Positions 1-6,258 of a DNA stretch of 9,692 nt are shown in pieces. Numbering within the stretch: position 1 is the first letter of the stretch; every line of letters starts with the position of its first letter. The notes below the pieces were generated by a model, which saw only the letters and a program-made list of their open reading frames with translations, made no database searches and was not told the DNA's origin. Source of the DNA: UBA1067 sp963661055 (GTDB lineage Bacteria; Verrucomicrobiota; Kiritimatiellia; RFP12; UBA1067). The stretch lies in NCBI GenBank assembly GCA_963661055.1, contig CAVLAC010000084.1, positions 1-9,692 of the forward strand. Reading direction: 5' to 3'. The translations under genes were made by a program, and so were the position numbers.

Positions 1-47
1 GTTCTCTATACGCTCTGCAAGTAAGTACGCCTCGTGCGTATTAAGTC

Positions 48-80
48 AAAGAGGGTGCGCTTTCAAAGCGCACCCTCTTT
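48..80. terminator. Perfect palindrome, probable bidirectional terminator
   Basis: A 13-bp perfect stem (AAAGAGGGTGCGC at 48-60 and its complement at 68-80) encloses a 7-nt loop TTTCAAA that could close further. The A-rich start and T-rich end are symmetrical, so it could stop transcription from either side. A gene ending just left of it is plausible: reading plus frame 1 there is a TAA at 22-24, and in frame 3 a TAA at 42-44. The window starts too late to decide which, if either, is real. Confidence 0.6.
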
Positions 81-101
81 CGTCCTCCAAGACTTTACGG
101 T

Positions 102-125
102 TGAGCCATTAAATGAGCCATTAAA
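102..125. repeat. 12-bp tandem repeat, two copies
   Basis: TGAGCCATTAAA occurs twice without a gap (102-113 and 114-125). It lies 45 to 70 bp upstream of the -35 element at 170. It could be a pair of regulator half-sites for that promoter, but nothing else in the sequence supports a function. Confidence 0.5.
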
Positions 126-169
126 ATCGGCAGTAAGAAAGCGGACGTCTGGGGTGAGGCAGATTTCGC

Positions 170-199
170 TTGCGTTAGAGCCGTCAGATTTGTTATAAT
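170..199 (+). promoter_or_regulatory. Sigma70-type promoter for the candidate small RNA
   Basis: TTGCGT (170-175) and a perfect TATAAT (194-199) are separated by 18 bp. Transcription would begin near 205-207. There is no plus-strand gene downstream before the convergent phoU, so the transcript would be the short structured RNA ending at about 321. Confidence 0.5.
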
Positions 200-205
200 A
201 GTAAT

Positions 206-321
206 CACTTGACTTGGTTGTGGAAGGGTAATTCCTTTCAAACCAGTGGGGTACTCATATTACTTTAGGCCACTCAGGCGGTTTTTAGGTGTTTTGTTTT
301 CCGCCTGAGTGGTCACTTTTT
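206..321 (+). ncRNA. Candidate small structured RNA, about 115 nt
   Basis: The stretch between a good promoter and a terminator has no open frame of note but folds well. Hairpin I spans 212-247: ACT/AGT, GGTT/AACC and GGAAGG/CCTTTC pair with one bulged T, a small internal loop and a 6-nt apical loop. A linker of about 20 nt (248-267) follows. Hairpin II (268-314) has a 12-bp perfect stem, a 19-nt T-rich loop, and a T5 run at 317-321. AGTGG (245-249) could also pair with CCACT of hairpin II, giving an alternative fold. The unit ends five bases before the convergent phoU stop. I recognise no known RNA family. The promoter, two hairpins and terminator in order are seen directly; that it is an RNA gene is inference. 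Confidence 0.45.
268..321 (+). terminator. Intrinsic terminator with T-rich loop, between candidate sRNA and phoU
   Basis: CCACTCAGGCGG (270-281) pairs perfectly with CCGCCTGAGTGG (301-312), extendable by G-U and G-C pairs to 268-314. It is followed by CAC and five T (317-321), so the T run favours the plus strand. For phoU transcripts coming the other way there is no T run after the stem, but the strong hairpin may still define or protect the 3' end of the pst operon mRNA. The 19-nt loop (282-300) is almost all T and G. Confidence 0.6.
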
Positions 322-325
322 ACCC

Positions 326-997
326 CTACGCCTTTTGTCCGTAGGCCTCGTGACGGACAATTTCCGCTGTTTCGAGGTAGATGACATCTTCCGCGATATT
401 TGTGGCAATATCGCCAAGGCGTTCGAGGCATCGTGAGACGGTGAGGGCATCCAAGTAGTACCCTGCCGCGTTCGGGGAGGAGAGAATGCCTGTTGTTGCG
501 CGGGCGTAACTTTCCTTATGAAGGGCATCGAGTTCGTCGTCACGGGCGAGAATGTTCCGTGCAAGCGTAATATCGCCCTTGGAAAGTGCCGCGAGGGAGT
601 CCGTGAACATGGCTGTTGCGAGTGAACCCATTTGCGCGAAGTTCCAGGCGACCACGCTCTTATAGCGGTGGGCATCGGCGACACGGTTTGCGATATTAAC
701 GGCGAGGTCGCCCGCACGTTCGATTTCCCCGTTCGCCTTCAAAATCGTGATGACGCGGCGCAAATCTGCCGCGACGGGCTGATACAAGGCGAGAATGTCG
801 AGGCACTGCTCTTCAATGGCATTCTCGGCGAGGTCAATCGCGCTATCGCCATCGACGACGGACTCCGCAAGATTCTCGTCATCCGTTTCCATCGCCTTAA
901 CTGCCGCGTTCACGGCGGTTTGGGTGCGCTCGGCATTCTCCGCGAGAGTTTGCTCGAGGCGTTTGAGCGCCTTTTCAAAGTGTACTTTCATAGTCAT
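326..997 (-). CDS. phoU: Phosphate-specific transport system accessory protein PhoU
   Basis: A 223-residue cytoplasmic all-helical protein, near the usual PhoU length. In the family, PhoU dampens the phosphate regulon when phosphate is plentiful by bridging the Pst transporter and the sensor kinase. It is a tandem of two three-helix bundles, each with a metal-binding E-x-x-x-D type motif. Both are visible: EIERAGD at residues 91-97 and LERLGD at 191-196. The start is the ATG at 997, one base after the pstB stop, because GGGAGG (1008-1013) lies 10 nt upstream. The frame stays open back to 1084, but that would overlap pstB by 86 bp with no reason. An ATG two codons in (991) is a less well spaced alternative. 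Last gene of the pst operon, stop TAG. Confidence 0.95.
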   Translation of the reverse strand: MTMKVHFEKALKRLEQTLAENAERTQTAVNAAVKAMETDDENLAESVVDGDSAIDLAENAIEEQCLDILALYQPVAADLRRVITILKANGEIERAGDLAVNIANRVADAHRYKSVVAWNFAQMGSLATAMFTDSLAALSKGDITLARNILARDDELDALHKESYARATTGILSSPNAAGYYLDALTVSRCLERLGDIATNIAEDVIYLETAEIVRHEAYGQKA

Positions 998-998
998 A

Positions 999-1751
999 TT
1001 AACCGAACCTCCCTGAGACATAGTCCTCAGTTTGCTTGTTCTTGGGATTGGTGAAGATTTGTTTCGTGGGACCAACCTCGACAATTTTGCCCTTGTAGAA
1101 GAAGGCGGTCACATCCGAAATGCGCGAGGCCTGTTGCATATTGTGGGTAACAATAACGATGGTAAAGCGCTTACGCAGCTTATCCATCAGTTCCTCAATC
1201 TTGAGGGTGCCCACAGGGTCAATGGCGCTCGTCGGCTCATCCATTAACAGTACCTCGGGCTCTGCCGCGATGGCGCGGGCAATGCAAAGGCGCTGTTGCT
1301 GTCCGCCCGAGAGGGCAGTGCCTGGCTTGTCGAGCTTATCCTTAACTTCGTCCCAAAGTGCCGCGCCCCGCAAGGCTTCCTCGACTCGCGCGGCAGTTTC
1401 CGCACGGCTCAGCTTGAAGTGGAGCCTCAGCGGATACGCCACATTATCGAAGACGCTCATTGGGAAGGGCGTGGGCTTCTGGAAAATCATGCCGACGCGG
1501 CGGCGGAGCTCCAGCAAATCGACGCTCGGGTCGAGAATGTTCTTGCCGTCGAGCAAAACTTCGCCCGTCGCGCGCTGTCCGCGATGAAGTTTGAAGATGC
1601 GGTTGTAGATTCTGAGGTGGGTTGACTTGCCGCACCCCGACGGACCTATCACCGCCGTGATTTTGTTCGCTTGAATCTCTAGGTTGTTATCAAACAGAGC
1701 TTGATGGTCACCATAGAAGAAGTTGAGGTTCTTAGTTACTATTTTTAGCAT
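999..1751 (-). CDS. pstB: Phosphate ABC transporter ATP-binding subunit PstB
   Basis: A 250-residue ABC ATPase that powers phosphate import through the PstC-PstA channel at the inner membrane face. All ABC signatures are present: Walker A GPSGCGKST (36-44), Q-loop Q91 in FQKPTPFP, signature LSGGQQQR (147-154), Walker B VLLMDEP (167-173) with the D-loop SAIDP (175-179), and the switch His in VTHN (201-204). The FQKPTPFPMS stretch and the NRI shortly after Walker A are PstB hallmarks. Two small departures from what I recall of the family: His45 directly after Walker A, where a hydrophobic residue is usual, and Ile rather than Leu in the D-loop. It lies 15 nt after pstA and 1 nt before phoU. The ribosome site is a modest GAAAGG at 1757-1762. 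Confidence 0.97.
   Translation of the reverse strand: MLKIVTKNLNFFYGDHQALFDNNLEIQANKITAVIGPSGCGKSTHLRIYNRIFKLHRGQRATGEVLLDGKNILDPSVDLLELRRRVGMIFQKPTPFPMSVFDNVAYPLRLHFKLSRAETAARVEEALRGAALWDEVKDKLDKPGTALSGGQQQRLCIARAIAAEPEVLLMDEPTSAIDPVGTLKIEELMDKLRKRFTIVIVTHNMQQASRISDVTAFFYKGKIVEVGPTKQIFTNPKNKQTEDYVSGRFG
1008..1013 (-). promoter_or_regulatory. phoU ribosome binding site
   Basis: GGGAGG on the minus strand, inside the last codons of pstB and 10 nt before the ATG at 997. It decides the phoU start: the upstream in-frame ATG at 1084 has no comparable site, and the ATG at 991 would be 16 nt away. The overlap with pstB suggests translational coupling. Confidence 0.7.
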
Positions 1752-1766
1752 AAAAGCCTTTCGTAA

Positions 1767-2627
1767 TTAGCTACGCGCCCTTTCTTTGCGCAGGGCAACG
1801 CGGCGCACAACGATATTCAGAATCAGGATGACTCCCGCGACAACAAGTGCCGCGCCCCAGCCCATACGATGCATTTCATCGAAGGGCGAATCGAGCGTCG
1901 CATTGTTGATGAAGACAGGCGCGGAAGGTGTCGGCCCCGTAAAGTAGTCCGTCGGCCAAGTATCCGCGAAGAGTGCCGTGAAGAGGAGCGGGGCGGTTTC
2001 GCCCGAGACACGTGCCACGGCGAGCAGAATGCCTGTGAGCATACCACTCTTTGCGGCGCGGCAGATTATCCCCAAAGTGACGCGGGCACGGGTTGCGCCA
2101 AGGGCAAGCCCCGATTCTCTGAGAGTATCCGCGACACAGGCGAGCTGATCTTCAGTGGTTCGTACAACGACGGGGAACATTAGAATGGCGAGCGCCACGG
2201 ACCCCGCGAAGCCCGAGAAAGTGCCTGTCGTCGCGACGAGAATGCCATAGACGAACAAGCCCACGATGACACTCGGAATGCCCATCATCACATTGATGGT
2301 GAAGCGGGCGAGACTCGCGAAGCGTCCGTCTTTGCCGAATTCGGCGAGCCAAATGCCTGCGGCGATGGCGGGTGGAATCGCGAGAAGTGCCGCGCCGCCT
2401 GTGATGTAGAGCGTGCCGAGGAGGGCATTGGCAATGCCGTTATTGGGCTCGCCGTAAGGCTTAGAAGGGTTAGTAAGGAGCGCACCCGAAAGGGCGGGTG
2501 CACCCTCTTTTATAATGGTGTAGAGAATCCAGCCCATCAGCGCAAGCGCGAGGAATGTCGCGAATGCCGAGAAGCCACGCATAAGCGCGTCATTCAACTT
2601 GCGAAATACTGCCGTACGTGGTTTCAT
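1767..2627 (-). CDS. pstA: Phosphate ABC transporter permease PstA
   Basis: A 286-residue inner-membrane protein that forms half of the phosphate channel with PstC. Hydrophobic segments are seen at about 20-38, 66-92, 113-134, 141-157, 193-208 and 258-275, the six expected of the family. The EAA coupling loop that docks on PstB is ESGLALGATR (171-180) and onward. The following GETAPLLFTA (209-218) is the PstA-specific motif that separates it from PstC. Only 3 nt separate it from the pstC stop; its ribosome site AAGGAG sits within the last codons of pstC, so translation is probably coupled. It is followed by pstB after 15 nt. Confidence 0.96.
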   Translation of the reverse strand: MKPRTAVFRKLNDALMRGFSAFATFLALALMGWILYTIIKEGAPALSGALLTNPSKPYGEPNNGIANALLGTLYITGGAALLAIPPAIAAGIWLAEFGKDGRFASLARFTINVMMGIPSVIVGLFVYGILVATTGTFSGFAGSVALAILMFPVVVRTTEDQLACVADTLRESGLALGATRARVTLGIICRAAKSGMLTGILLAVARVSGETAPLLFTALFADTWPTDYFTGPTPSAPVFINNATLDSPFDEMHRMGWGAALVVAGVILILNIVVRRVALRKERARS

Positions 2628-2630
2628 AAC

Positions 2631-3488
2631 TTAGACCTTCTCCTTTAGAAGCTTTTGCGTGACAACTTGGATGCCAAACTCAAGCGCGAGCAGAACGGCA
2701 CCGAGCCCGAAAAGGGCACTCTTGTGGAGTCCGTCCGCTTCAGCGAAGTCATTGGCGAGCGTCGCGGCAATTGTGGTGCAGCTATCAAAGAGGCTTGTCG
2801 GAATCGCATTAATGCCGCCGCAAACAAAGAGTACTGCCATCGTCTCGCCGAGGGCGCGTCCGAGCCCAATGAGGATGCCGCCGACGAGTCCGCGCCGCTG
2901 GGCACGCACAATCACATTCCAGGTCGCCTCCCAGCGTGTACAGCCAACCCCGACGGCGGACTCCGTCAGTGAGATGGGGGCTTGGGCGAGCACATCACGC
3001 ATTACGGCCGAGATGTAAGGGAGTACCATTAGTGCCAAAACGGCTGCGGCGGGAATGAGCCCGAAGCCCGTCGTTTCTACGCCACATTTGGCGAAGAATT
3101 CCTGCAAGAGCGGACACAGCACGAAAAGTCCCCACATACCATAAATGACACTCGGAATCGCCGCGAGCAAATCGAGGGCTTGTGCGAGAGGCTTTGAAGC
3201 CCAAGGCGGTGCGCTATTCACAAAAAGTGCTGCGGCAAAGGCGAGGGGCACGGCGAGGAGAAGCGCGAGGAGGGTCGTAATGAGCGTTCCCACAATCGCC
3301 CCTGCCGCACCAAAGACGCCCGCGCCAGGATCCCACTCGGTAGAATAGATGAACTTAAAGCCTTCCGTCCGCCAAATGTCGCTCGAGGCATAGCCGAGCT
3401 CCAGAACGAGTGCAACCGCGAGCACGAGACCCGCGGCTACACCTGCGAAGCAGATGGACTTAAATACGCTATCGGTTGAAAGTTTCAC
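2631..3488 (-). CDS. pstC: Phosphate ABC transporter permease PstC
   Basis: A 285-residue inner-membrane permease and partner of PstA. Hydrophobic segments occur at about 11-33, 58-91, 103-127, 143-164, 201-224 and 257-277. The EAA loop is ESAVGVGCTRWEATW (176-190), followed by the PstC hallmark ALGETMAV (212-219). The protein is at the short end for PstC. The start is a GTG at 3488 (the complement reads CAC), giving MKLSTDS; the upstream sequence AAGGCGG is a weak, rather distant ribosome site. The gap to the pstS stop is 18 nt. No ATG gives a better start near the first membrane segment, so GTG is preferred. Confidence 0.95.
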   Translation of the reverse strand: MKLSTDSVFKSICFAGVAAGLVLAVALVLELGYASSDIWRTEGFKFIYSTEWDPGAGVFGAAGAIVGTLITTLLALLLAVPLAFAAALFVNSAPPWASKPLAQALDLLAAIPSVIYGMWGLFVLCPLLQEFFAKCGVETTGFGLIPAAAVLALMVLPYISAVMRDVLAQAPISLTESAVGVGCTRWEATWNVIVRAQRRGLVGGILIGLGRALGETMAVLFVCGGINAIPTSLFDSCTTIAATLANDFAEADGLHKSALFGLGAVLLALEFGIQVVTQKLLKEKV

Positions 3489-3506
3489 TGCTTAGTACCT
3501 ACCGCC

Positions 3507-4397
3507 TTACTTAGCAACAGGGATGTAGAAGAGCTTCTTGGCGGTTTCCGCGCCGTTCGCGAAGCACCAATCGAAGTAGGCTTGGAGGGCAGCCTTCTTG
3601 TCGGCGGGCGTATCCTTGCGGGTCAAGATGTAAGTCTTGCCCACGATTGGCCACGCGGCGACCGTCGGCTCTTCGACCTTGCCATTAACGGACATCTTAG
3701 CGACATTGAGCTTCGACTCAAGCGCGAAGGTATATTCCGTATAGCCAATCGAGCCCTTGATACGACGCACATTGTTGCAGACACCCGGGTTCTTCTGTCC
3801 CGCGATACCGCACGGCCACTTGAGCTGGGTTGCCGCGCCATAGTTCGCCTTCCATTCGGGCGAGACGCTCGTCAGGTAGGAAGTGAAGATGTGGGTCGTG
3901 CCCGAGCCATCGCCGCGATGCACAACGGTAATCTTCAGGTCAGGGAGCTTGAGTGACGGATTCAGCTTCACGAGCCGCTCATCATTCCAGCGGGTAATCT
4001 TGCCGAGGTAGATGTCGGCGAGCGTCGCACCATCAAGGACGAGCTTGCCATCTGGGATACCCGGCACATTGACGGCGGGGACAACCGCGCCCGAGACCAT
4101 ATGGAACTGTTCAAGGCCCGCTTCTTTGCACTGCTCTTCGGTGAGGGGAGCGTCCGTCCCCACGAAGTCGACGGTGCCCGCCTTGATTTGGCTGATACCC
4201 GCCGAGGAGCCGACGGACTGGTAATTTACCTTTGCGCCGAGTTCCGACTGCGTATAGGCGTAGCACCACTTCTGGTAGAGTGGCGCGGGGAAGCTGCCGC
4301 CCGCACCATTGAGTTCCAGGCGTTCCGCCGCGTGGGCGGTCGCGATTGCCAGTGCCGCGCTGAGCGCGAGGTTGACTACTTTCATTTCTTTCTTCAT
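3507..4397 (-). CDS. pstS: Periplasmic phosphate-binding protein PstS
   Basis: A 296-residue secreted solute-binding protein that captures phosphate and delivers it to PstC/PstA. A Sec signal peptide is clear: a charged start (MKKEMK), a hydrophobic core, and a likely cleavage after AHA at residue 23. There is no lipobox Cys, so it should be soluble in the periplasm. Phosphate-site motifs known from E. coli PstS are present: GAGGSFPAP (31-39), SSAG (64-67), TDAP (81-84) and RGDGSGTT (161-168), which contribute backbone, Ser/Thr, Asp and Arg contacts. It is about 50 residues shorter than the E. coli precursor. The start at 4397 leaves about a 30-nt leader from the predicted promoter; a second ATG (4385) is also possible. 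The Shine-Dalgarno signal is only a purine run. Confidence 0.96.
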   Translation of the reverse strand: MKKEMKVVNLALSAALAIATAHAAERLELNGAGGSFPAPLYQKWCYAYTQSELGAKVNYQSVGSSAGISQIKAGTVDFVGTDAPLTEEQCKEAGLEQFHMVSGAVVPAVNVPGIPDGKLVLDGATLADIYLGKITRWNDERLVKLNPSLKLPDLKITVVHRGDGSGTTHIFTSYLTSVSPEWKANYGAATQLKWPCGIAGQKNPGVCNNVRRIKGSIGYTEYTFALESKLNVAKMSVNGKVEEPTVAAWPIVGKTYILTRKDTPADKKAALQAYFDWCFANGAETAKKLFYIPVAK

Positions 4398-4433
4398 TTT
4401 CTTTCTTCTTTCTTTTAGTTGTTTACGACTAAT

Positions 4434-4488
4434 ATTATGGACTTTTTTTGTGAGTGTTGTATTTTGGTTCTGTTAGATTTGTGTTAGA
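4434..4488 (-). promoter_or_regulatory. Pho-box-like promoter of pstSCAB-phoU
   Basis: On the minus strand TCTAACA occurs twice exactly 11 bp apart (4488-4482 and 4477-4471). Two weaker units follow in the same 11-bp phase, the last being ACTCACA. Nine bp later comes CATAAT (4439-4434), a 5/6 match to a -10 box. There is no convincing -35, as expected of an activator-dependent promoter. Seven-bp direct repeats at 11-bp spacing before a lone -10 are the known architecture of PhoB/PhoP sites. The first repeat overlaps the porin stop codon. A start site near 4427 gives a leader of about 30 nt. The porin promoter (5850-5904) matches it in register. Confidence 0.6.
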
Positions 4489-5812
4489 AGTTCCAAGCGA
4501 GTTCCACGCGTCCGAAGAACGCGCCATTGCGGTTGCCTTCATCGAAGTAGTCGCCCTTGCTGAAATATTCGCCTTGCAGTGAAACCTTGCCGCCGTGCAG
4601 GAGGTCCGCGCCAAAGAGCTTGGCGGGCTTAATCTCATACTTGATTTGGGCATAAGTGCCGCGATAGCGTCCCGCATCATCTTCGCGCACCGCCGTGAAG
4701 AGCGGACCTGCCTGAAGTTTGACGGACGAGAAGTCGCCGACATTGCTACCGAACGCGAGGTGCGGATAGATGAGGTTCGTGTAGTCGTATTTGGTGTACA
4801 TAGGCGCAATCGATTCACCGAGACCCGTCTCACGATTGAAGACGGCGTGCCAGGCGTGTTTGCCGCGCTCGCCATCCGAATCGCCCGTGAGCGCCCAGAC
4901 AGCACCAGTGAACTTAGGCTTGAAGCCGAGTTTCGGCGCGTAAGTGAGGCCGCCGTAGCCTTGTCCCGCGAAGAGGTCCTCAGAGCCCGCTTGCGCGGCA
5001 AGTTCGAATTCACCGCTTAAGGTATCGGTGAAGCGCGGCAAAAGGCGCGTGCCGATGGTGACGGTGTCCGCCTGAGCACCTTCCTTGCGATACTTGGAAG
5101 TCGCCCTACGAATTTCGGACTTATAGATTACATACGCGTCATAACCAAAGTCCTTATTCGCACGGTCTTGCCAGTAGAGTCCCGCGCCAAGTTCATCTTG
5201 GTTATAGCCTGTTGTATCGTAGTTCGAGCCTTTCACACCTTTCTTGGAGTGTTCCTTGCCCAAGGTCGGCATCCAGTCCTCACGCGCCATATAGAACGCG
5301 AAGGCATCTAAGGTGCGCTTCTCTGCCGCGTGCCACGTTAGGCGCACCGCGTCAAAGTAAGCGGAACGCGATCCGTCGCCGCCTGTGCCGTCCGAGAGAA
5401 TGCGCTTTGAGCCAAACGCCATATCTTGCCGCCCGACTTTCAAGTCGAACTGGTCGAAGATGTTATTGATATTGAAGTAGAGGTTGTCGATGAAGGCGAC
5501 ATCAGGGAAGTTCTGCTTGCGCGAATTCTTCTCGGGGCTACGGTAGTAACGGAACTCATCCGCGAGCCGCACGAAAAGCCCGAAGTCCTCATAGGAGGCG
5601 CGAATCCACGGCCGCACCCTGACGCGGGCGTAATCGGAGTGCCCCTCTTGTTTCTGCCCCTTGGGCATATTGACGGTCTCATCATAGCGCAGGCGCAAAT
5701 CCGCCCCCGCTTTAATTACGGAGTTCGTATTTTCCTCCGCGAAGGCCTTGCTCATCGTGAGCGCGGCAGTTGATGCGGCGAGTAGGCACGCCGCTGTTTT
5801 TAGCTTTGTCAT
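4484..5812 (-). CDS. Outer-membrane beta-barrel porin, probable phosphate-starvation porin
   Basis: A 442-residue secreted protein. Its signal peptide ends near residue 25 (SKAFA before EEN), and alternating hydrophobic strands run through to a C-terminal VELAWNF, whose terminal Phe is the usual outer-membrane assembly signal. The stretch GRQDMAFGSKRIL (127-139) followed by FDAVRL (153-158) resembles the alginate-export/AlgE-type barrels. The position directly before pstS and a shared Pho-box-like promoter argue for a role in phosphate or organophosphate uptake, like OprO/OprP in function rather than clearly in sequence. The start at 5812 is chosen because AAAAGGA (5821-5827) lies 8 nt upstream and the next ATGs (5842, 5848) fall at the predicted transcription start. 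Substrate is inferred from context only. Confidence 0.85.
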   Translation of the reverse strand: MTKLKTAACLLAASTAALTMSKAFAEENTNSVIKAGADLRLRYDETVNMPKGQKQEGHSDYARVRVRPWIRASYEDFGLFVRLADEFRYYRSPEKNSRKQNFPDVAFIDNLYFNINNIFDQFDLKVGRQDMAFGSKRILSDGTGGDGSRSAYFDAVRLTWHAAEKRTLDAFAFYMAREDWMPTLGKEHSKKGVKGSNYDTTGYNQDELGAGLYWQDRANKDFGYDAYVIYKSEIRRATSKYRKEGAQADTVTIGTRLLPRFTDTLSGEFELAAQAGSEDLFAGQGYGGLTYAPKLGFKPKFTGAVWALTGDSDGERGKHAWHAVFNRETGLGESIAPMYTKYDYTNLIYPHLAFGSNVGDFSSVKLQAGPLFTAVREDDAGRYRGTYAQIKYEIKPAKLFGADLLHGGKVSLQGEYFSKGDYFDEGNRNGAFFGRVELAWNF

Positions 5813-5820
5813 TTCACTTA

Positions 5821-5827
5821 TCCTTTT
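5821..5827 (-). promoter_or_regulatory. Porin ribosome binding site
   Basis: AAAAGGA on the minus strand, 8 nt before the ATG at 5812. It fixes the porin start and places the signal peptide at the very N-terminus, whereas the longer frame from 5848 would add 12 residues in front of it. Confidence 0.7.
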
Positions 5828-5849
5828 ACGGTTAGTTTTCATGCCCAAT

Positions 5850-5904
5850 ATTATGACATTTCTGTATTAGGGCATTATTCGCAATCCATTAGATTTTCGT
5901 TAAG
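5850..5904 (-). promoter_or_regulatory. Pho-box-like promoter of the porin gene
   Basis: Reading the minus strand from 5904, four units are phased at 11 bp: CTTAACG, TCTAATG, GCGAATA and CCTAATA. Nine bp after the last comes CATAAT (5855-5850), then ATT. Spacing and -10 are the same, column for column, as at 4434-4488 before pstS, with AAATCTAA shared in the second unit and CATAATATT at the -10. A start near 5843 gives a leader of about 31 nt to the ATG at 5812. Regulator identity (PhoB or PhoP type) is inferred; no regulator gene is in the window. Confidence 0.6.
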
Positions 5905-5917
5905 CGTTTTGTTTCAC

Positions 5918-5944
5918 CACGGATTCCTCGGATTGTCACGGATT
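5918..5944. repeat. Three CRCGGATT-type repeats
   Basis: CACGGATT (5918-5925), CTCGGATT (5927-5934) and CACGGATT (5937-5944) follow each other at 9-10 bp spacing, directly before a palindromic element. Strings of this kind are familiar as dispersed intergenic repeats in several environmental and gut phyla; their function is unknown. Confidence 0.5.
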
Positions 5945-5972
5945 GGTAGGGCGGGCAGTCCCTTGCCCGCCG
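5945..5972 (+). repeat. Palindromic element, copy 1 (AGTCCCTT loop)
   Basis: GGTAG followed by a 7-bp stem GGCGGGC/GCCCGCC around the loop AGTCCCTT (5957-5964). All 28 bases recur exactly at 7800-7827. It is followed by CGTTTAAACG, itself palindromic, and then by copy 2. It belongs to a small family in this window whose stems differ but still pair and whose loop is constant. Confidence 0.75.
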
Positions 5973-5978
5973 TTTAAA

Positions 5979-6002
5979 CGGGGCGCAGTCCCTTGCGCCC
6001 CG
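5979..6002 (+). repeat. Palindromic element, copy 2 (AGTCCCTT loop)
   Basis: The stem CGGGGCGC/GCGCCCCG (8 bp) encloses the same loop AGTCCCTT (5987-5994) as copy 1, but with different stem bases. Both sides of the stem changed together, so pairing is kept. It lies 7 bp after copy 1 in the same orientation. Confidence 0.75.
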
Positions 6003-6101
6003 TTCTACAATTCTACAACTCTACACGGTTAAAATCCCAATCCTGTAATCCTGTTAATCCTTCTTCCGTGTGCCGCGAAGCGGCTTCCGTGTGTTCCGTG
6101 G
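6003..6101. repeat. Mosaic of short dispersed-type repeats
   Basis: TTCTACAA occurs twice in tandem (6003-6018) with a third degenerate unit. AATCCTGTAATCCTG-type sequence follows at 6039-6060. Then come TTCCGTGT (6064-6071), a perfect small hairpin GCCGCGAAGCGGC (6072-6084), TTCCGTGT again (6085-6092) and TTCCGTGG (6094-6101). No open frame here looks real. Together with the palindromic elements this makes up most of the gene-free stretch between the porin promoter and the ATPase promoter. Confidence 0.5.
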
Positions 6102-6150
6102 TTAAAGCGTCAATTCTCGAGTTGCTTACTTCACGGTCGCCGCGCTTTGA

Positions 6151-6258
6151 GCAAAAAGTGGCAGGAGTTGTTCCAAAGCCGAGCAAAAATGAGCACAATT
6201 GAATCAAAAAACAAGCAAAAAGTGGCAAAAAGTGCTTGAAAAATCAGCAAAAATGTGC
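6151..6258 (+). repeat. Four GCAAAAA motifs at exact 32-bp spacing
   Basis: GCAAAAAGTGGC (6151), GCAAAAATGAGC (6183), GCAAAAAGTGGC (6215) and GCAAAAATGTGC (6247) start exactly 32 bp apart. A fifth, off-phase GCAAAAAGTGC sits at 6225. The bases between them are not conserved. Thirty-two bp is about three helical turns, so all four A-tracts face one side of the DNA. The last two flank and overlap the ATPase promoter (-35 at 6236, -10 at 6259), suggesting an operator array or a bent-DNA element. Confidence 0.6.

Noticed and set aside
1..44. Possible tail of an upstream plus-strand gene (TAA at 22 or 42)
   Set aside because: Too short to choose a frame or show coding character; only its position before a terminator-like palindrome speaks for it.
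632..1054. Plus-strand open frame of 140 codons over phoU
   Set aside because: Antisense shadow of phoU and the end of pstB; both have strong family motifs on the minus strand.
998..1084. Longer phoU start at 1084
   Set aside because: It would add 29 non-family residues overlapping pstB; the ATG at 997 has a good ribosome site.
4435..5013. Minus-strand open frame of 192 codons, rich in Ser/Arg
   Set aside because: It lies in another frame of the porin gene and has the low-complexity look of an out-of-frame reading.
5813..5848. Longer porin start at 5848
   Set aside because: It would put 12 residues before a complete signal peptide and begin at or before the predicted transcription start; AAAAGGA supports 5812.
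6013..6228. Minus-strand open frame of 71 codons
   Set aside because: It is a translation of the dispersed-repeat mosaic and of the A-tract array, with no ribosome site or recognisable domain.
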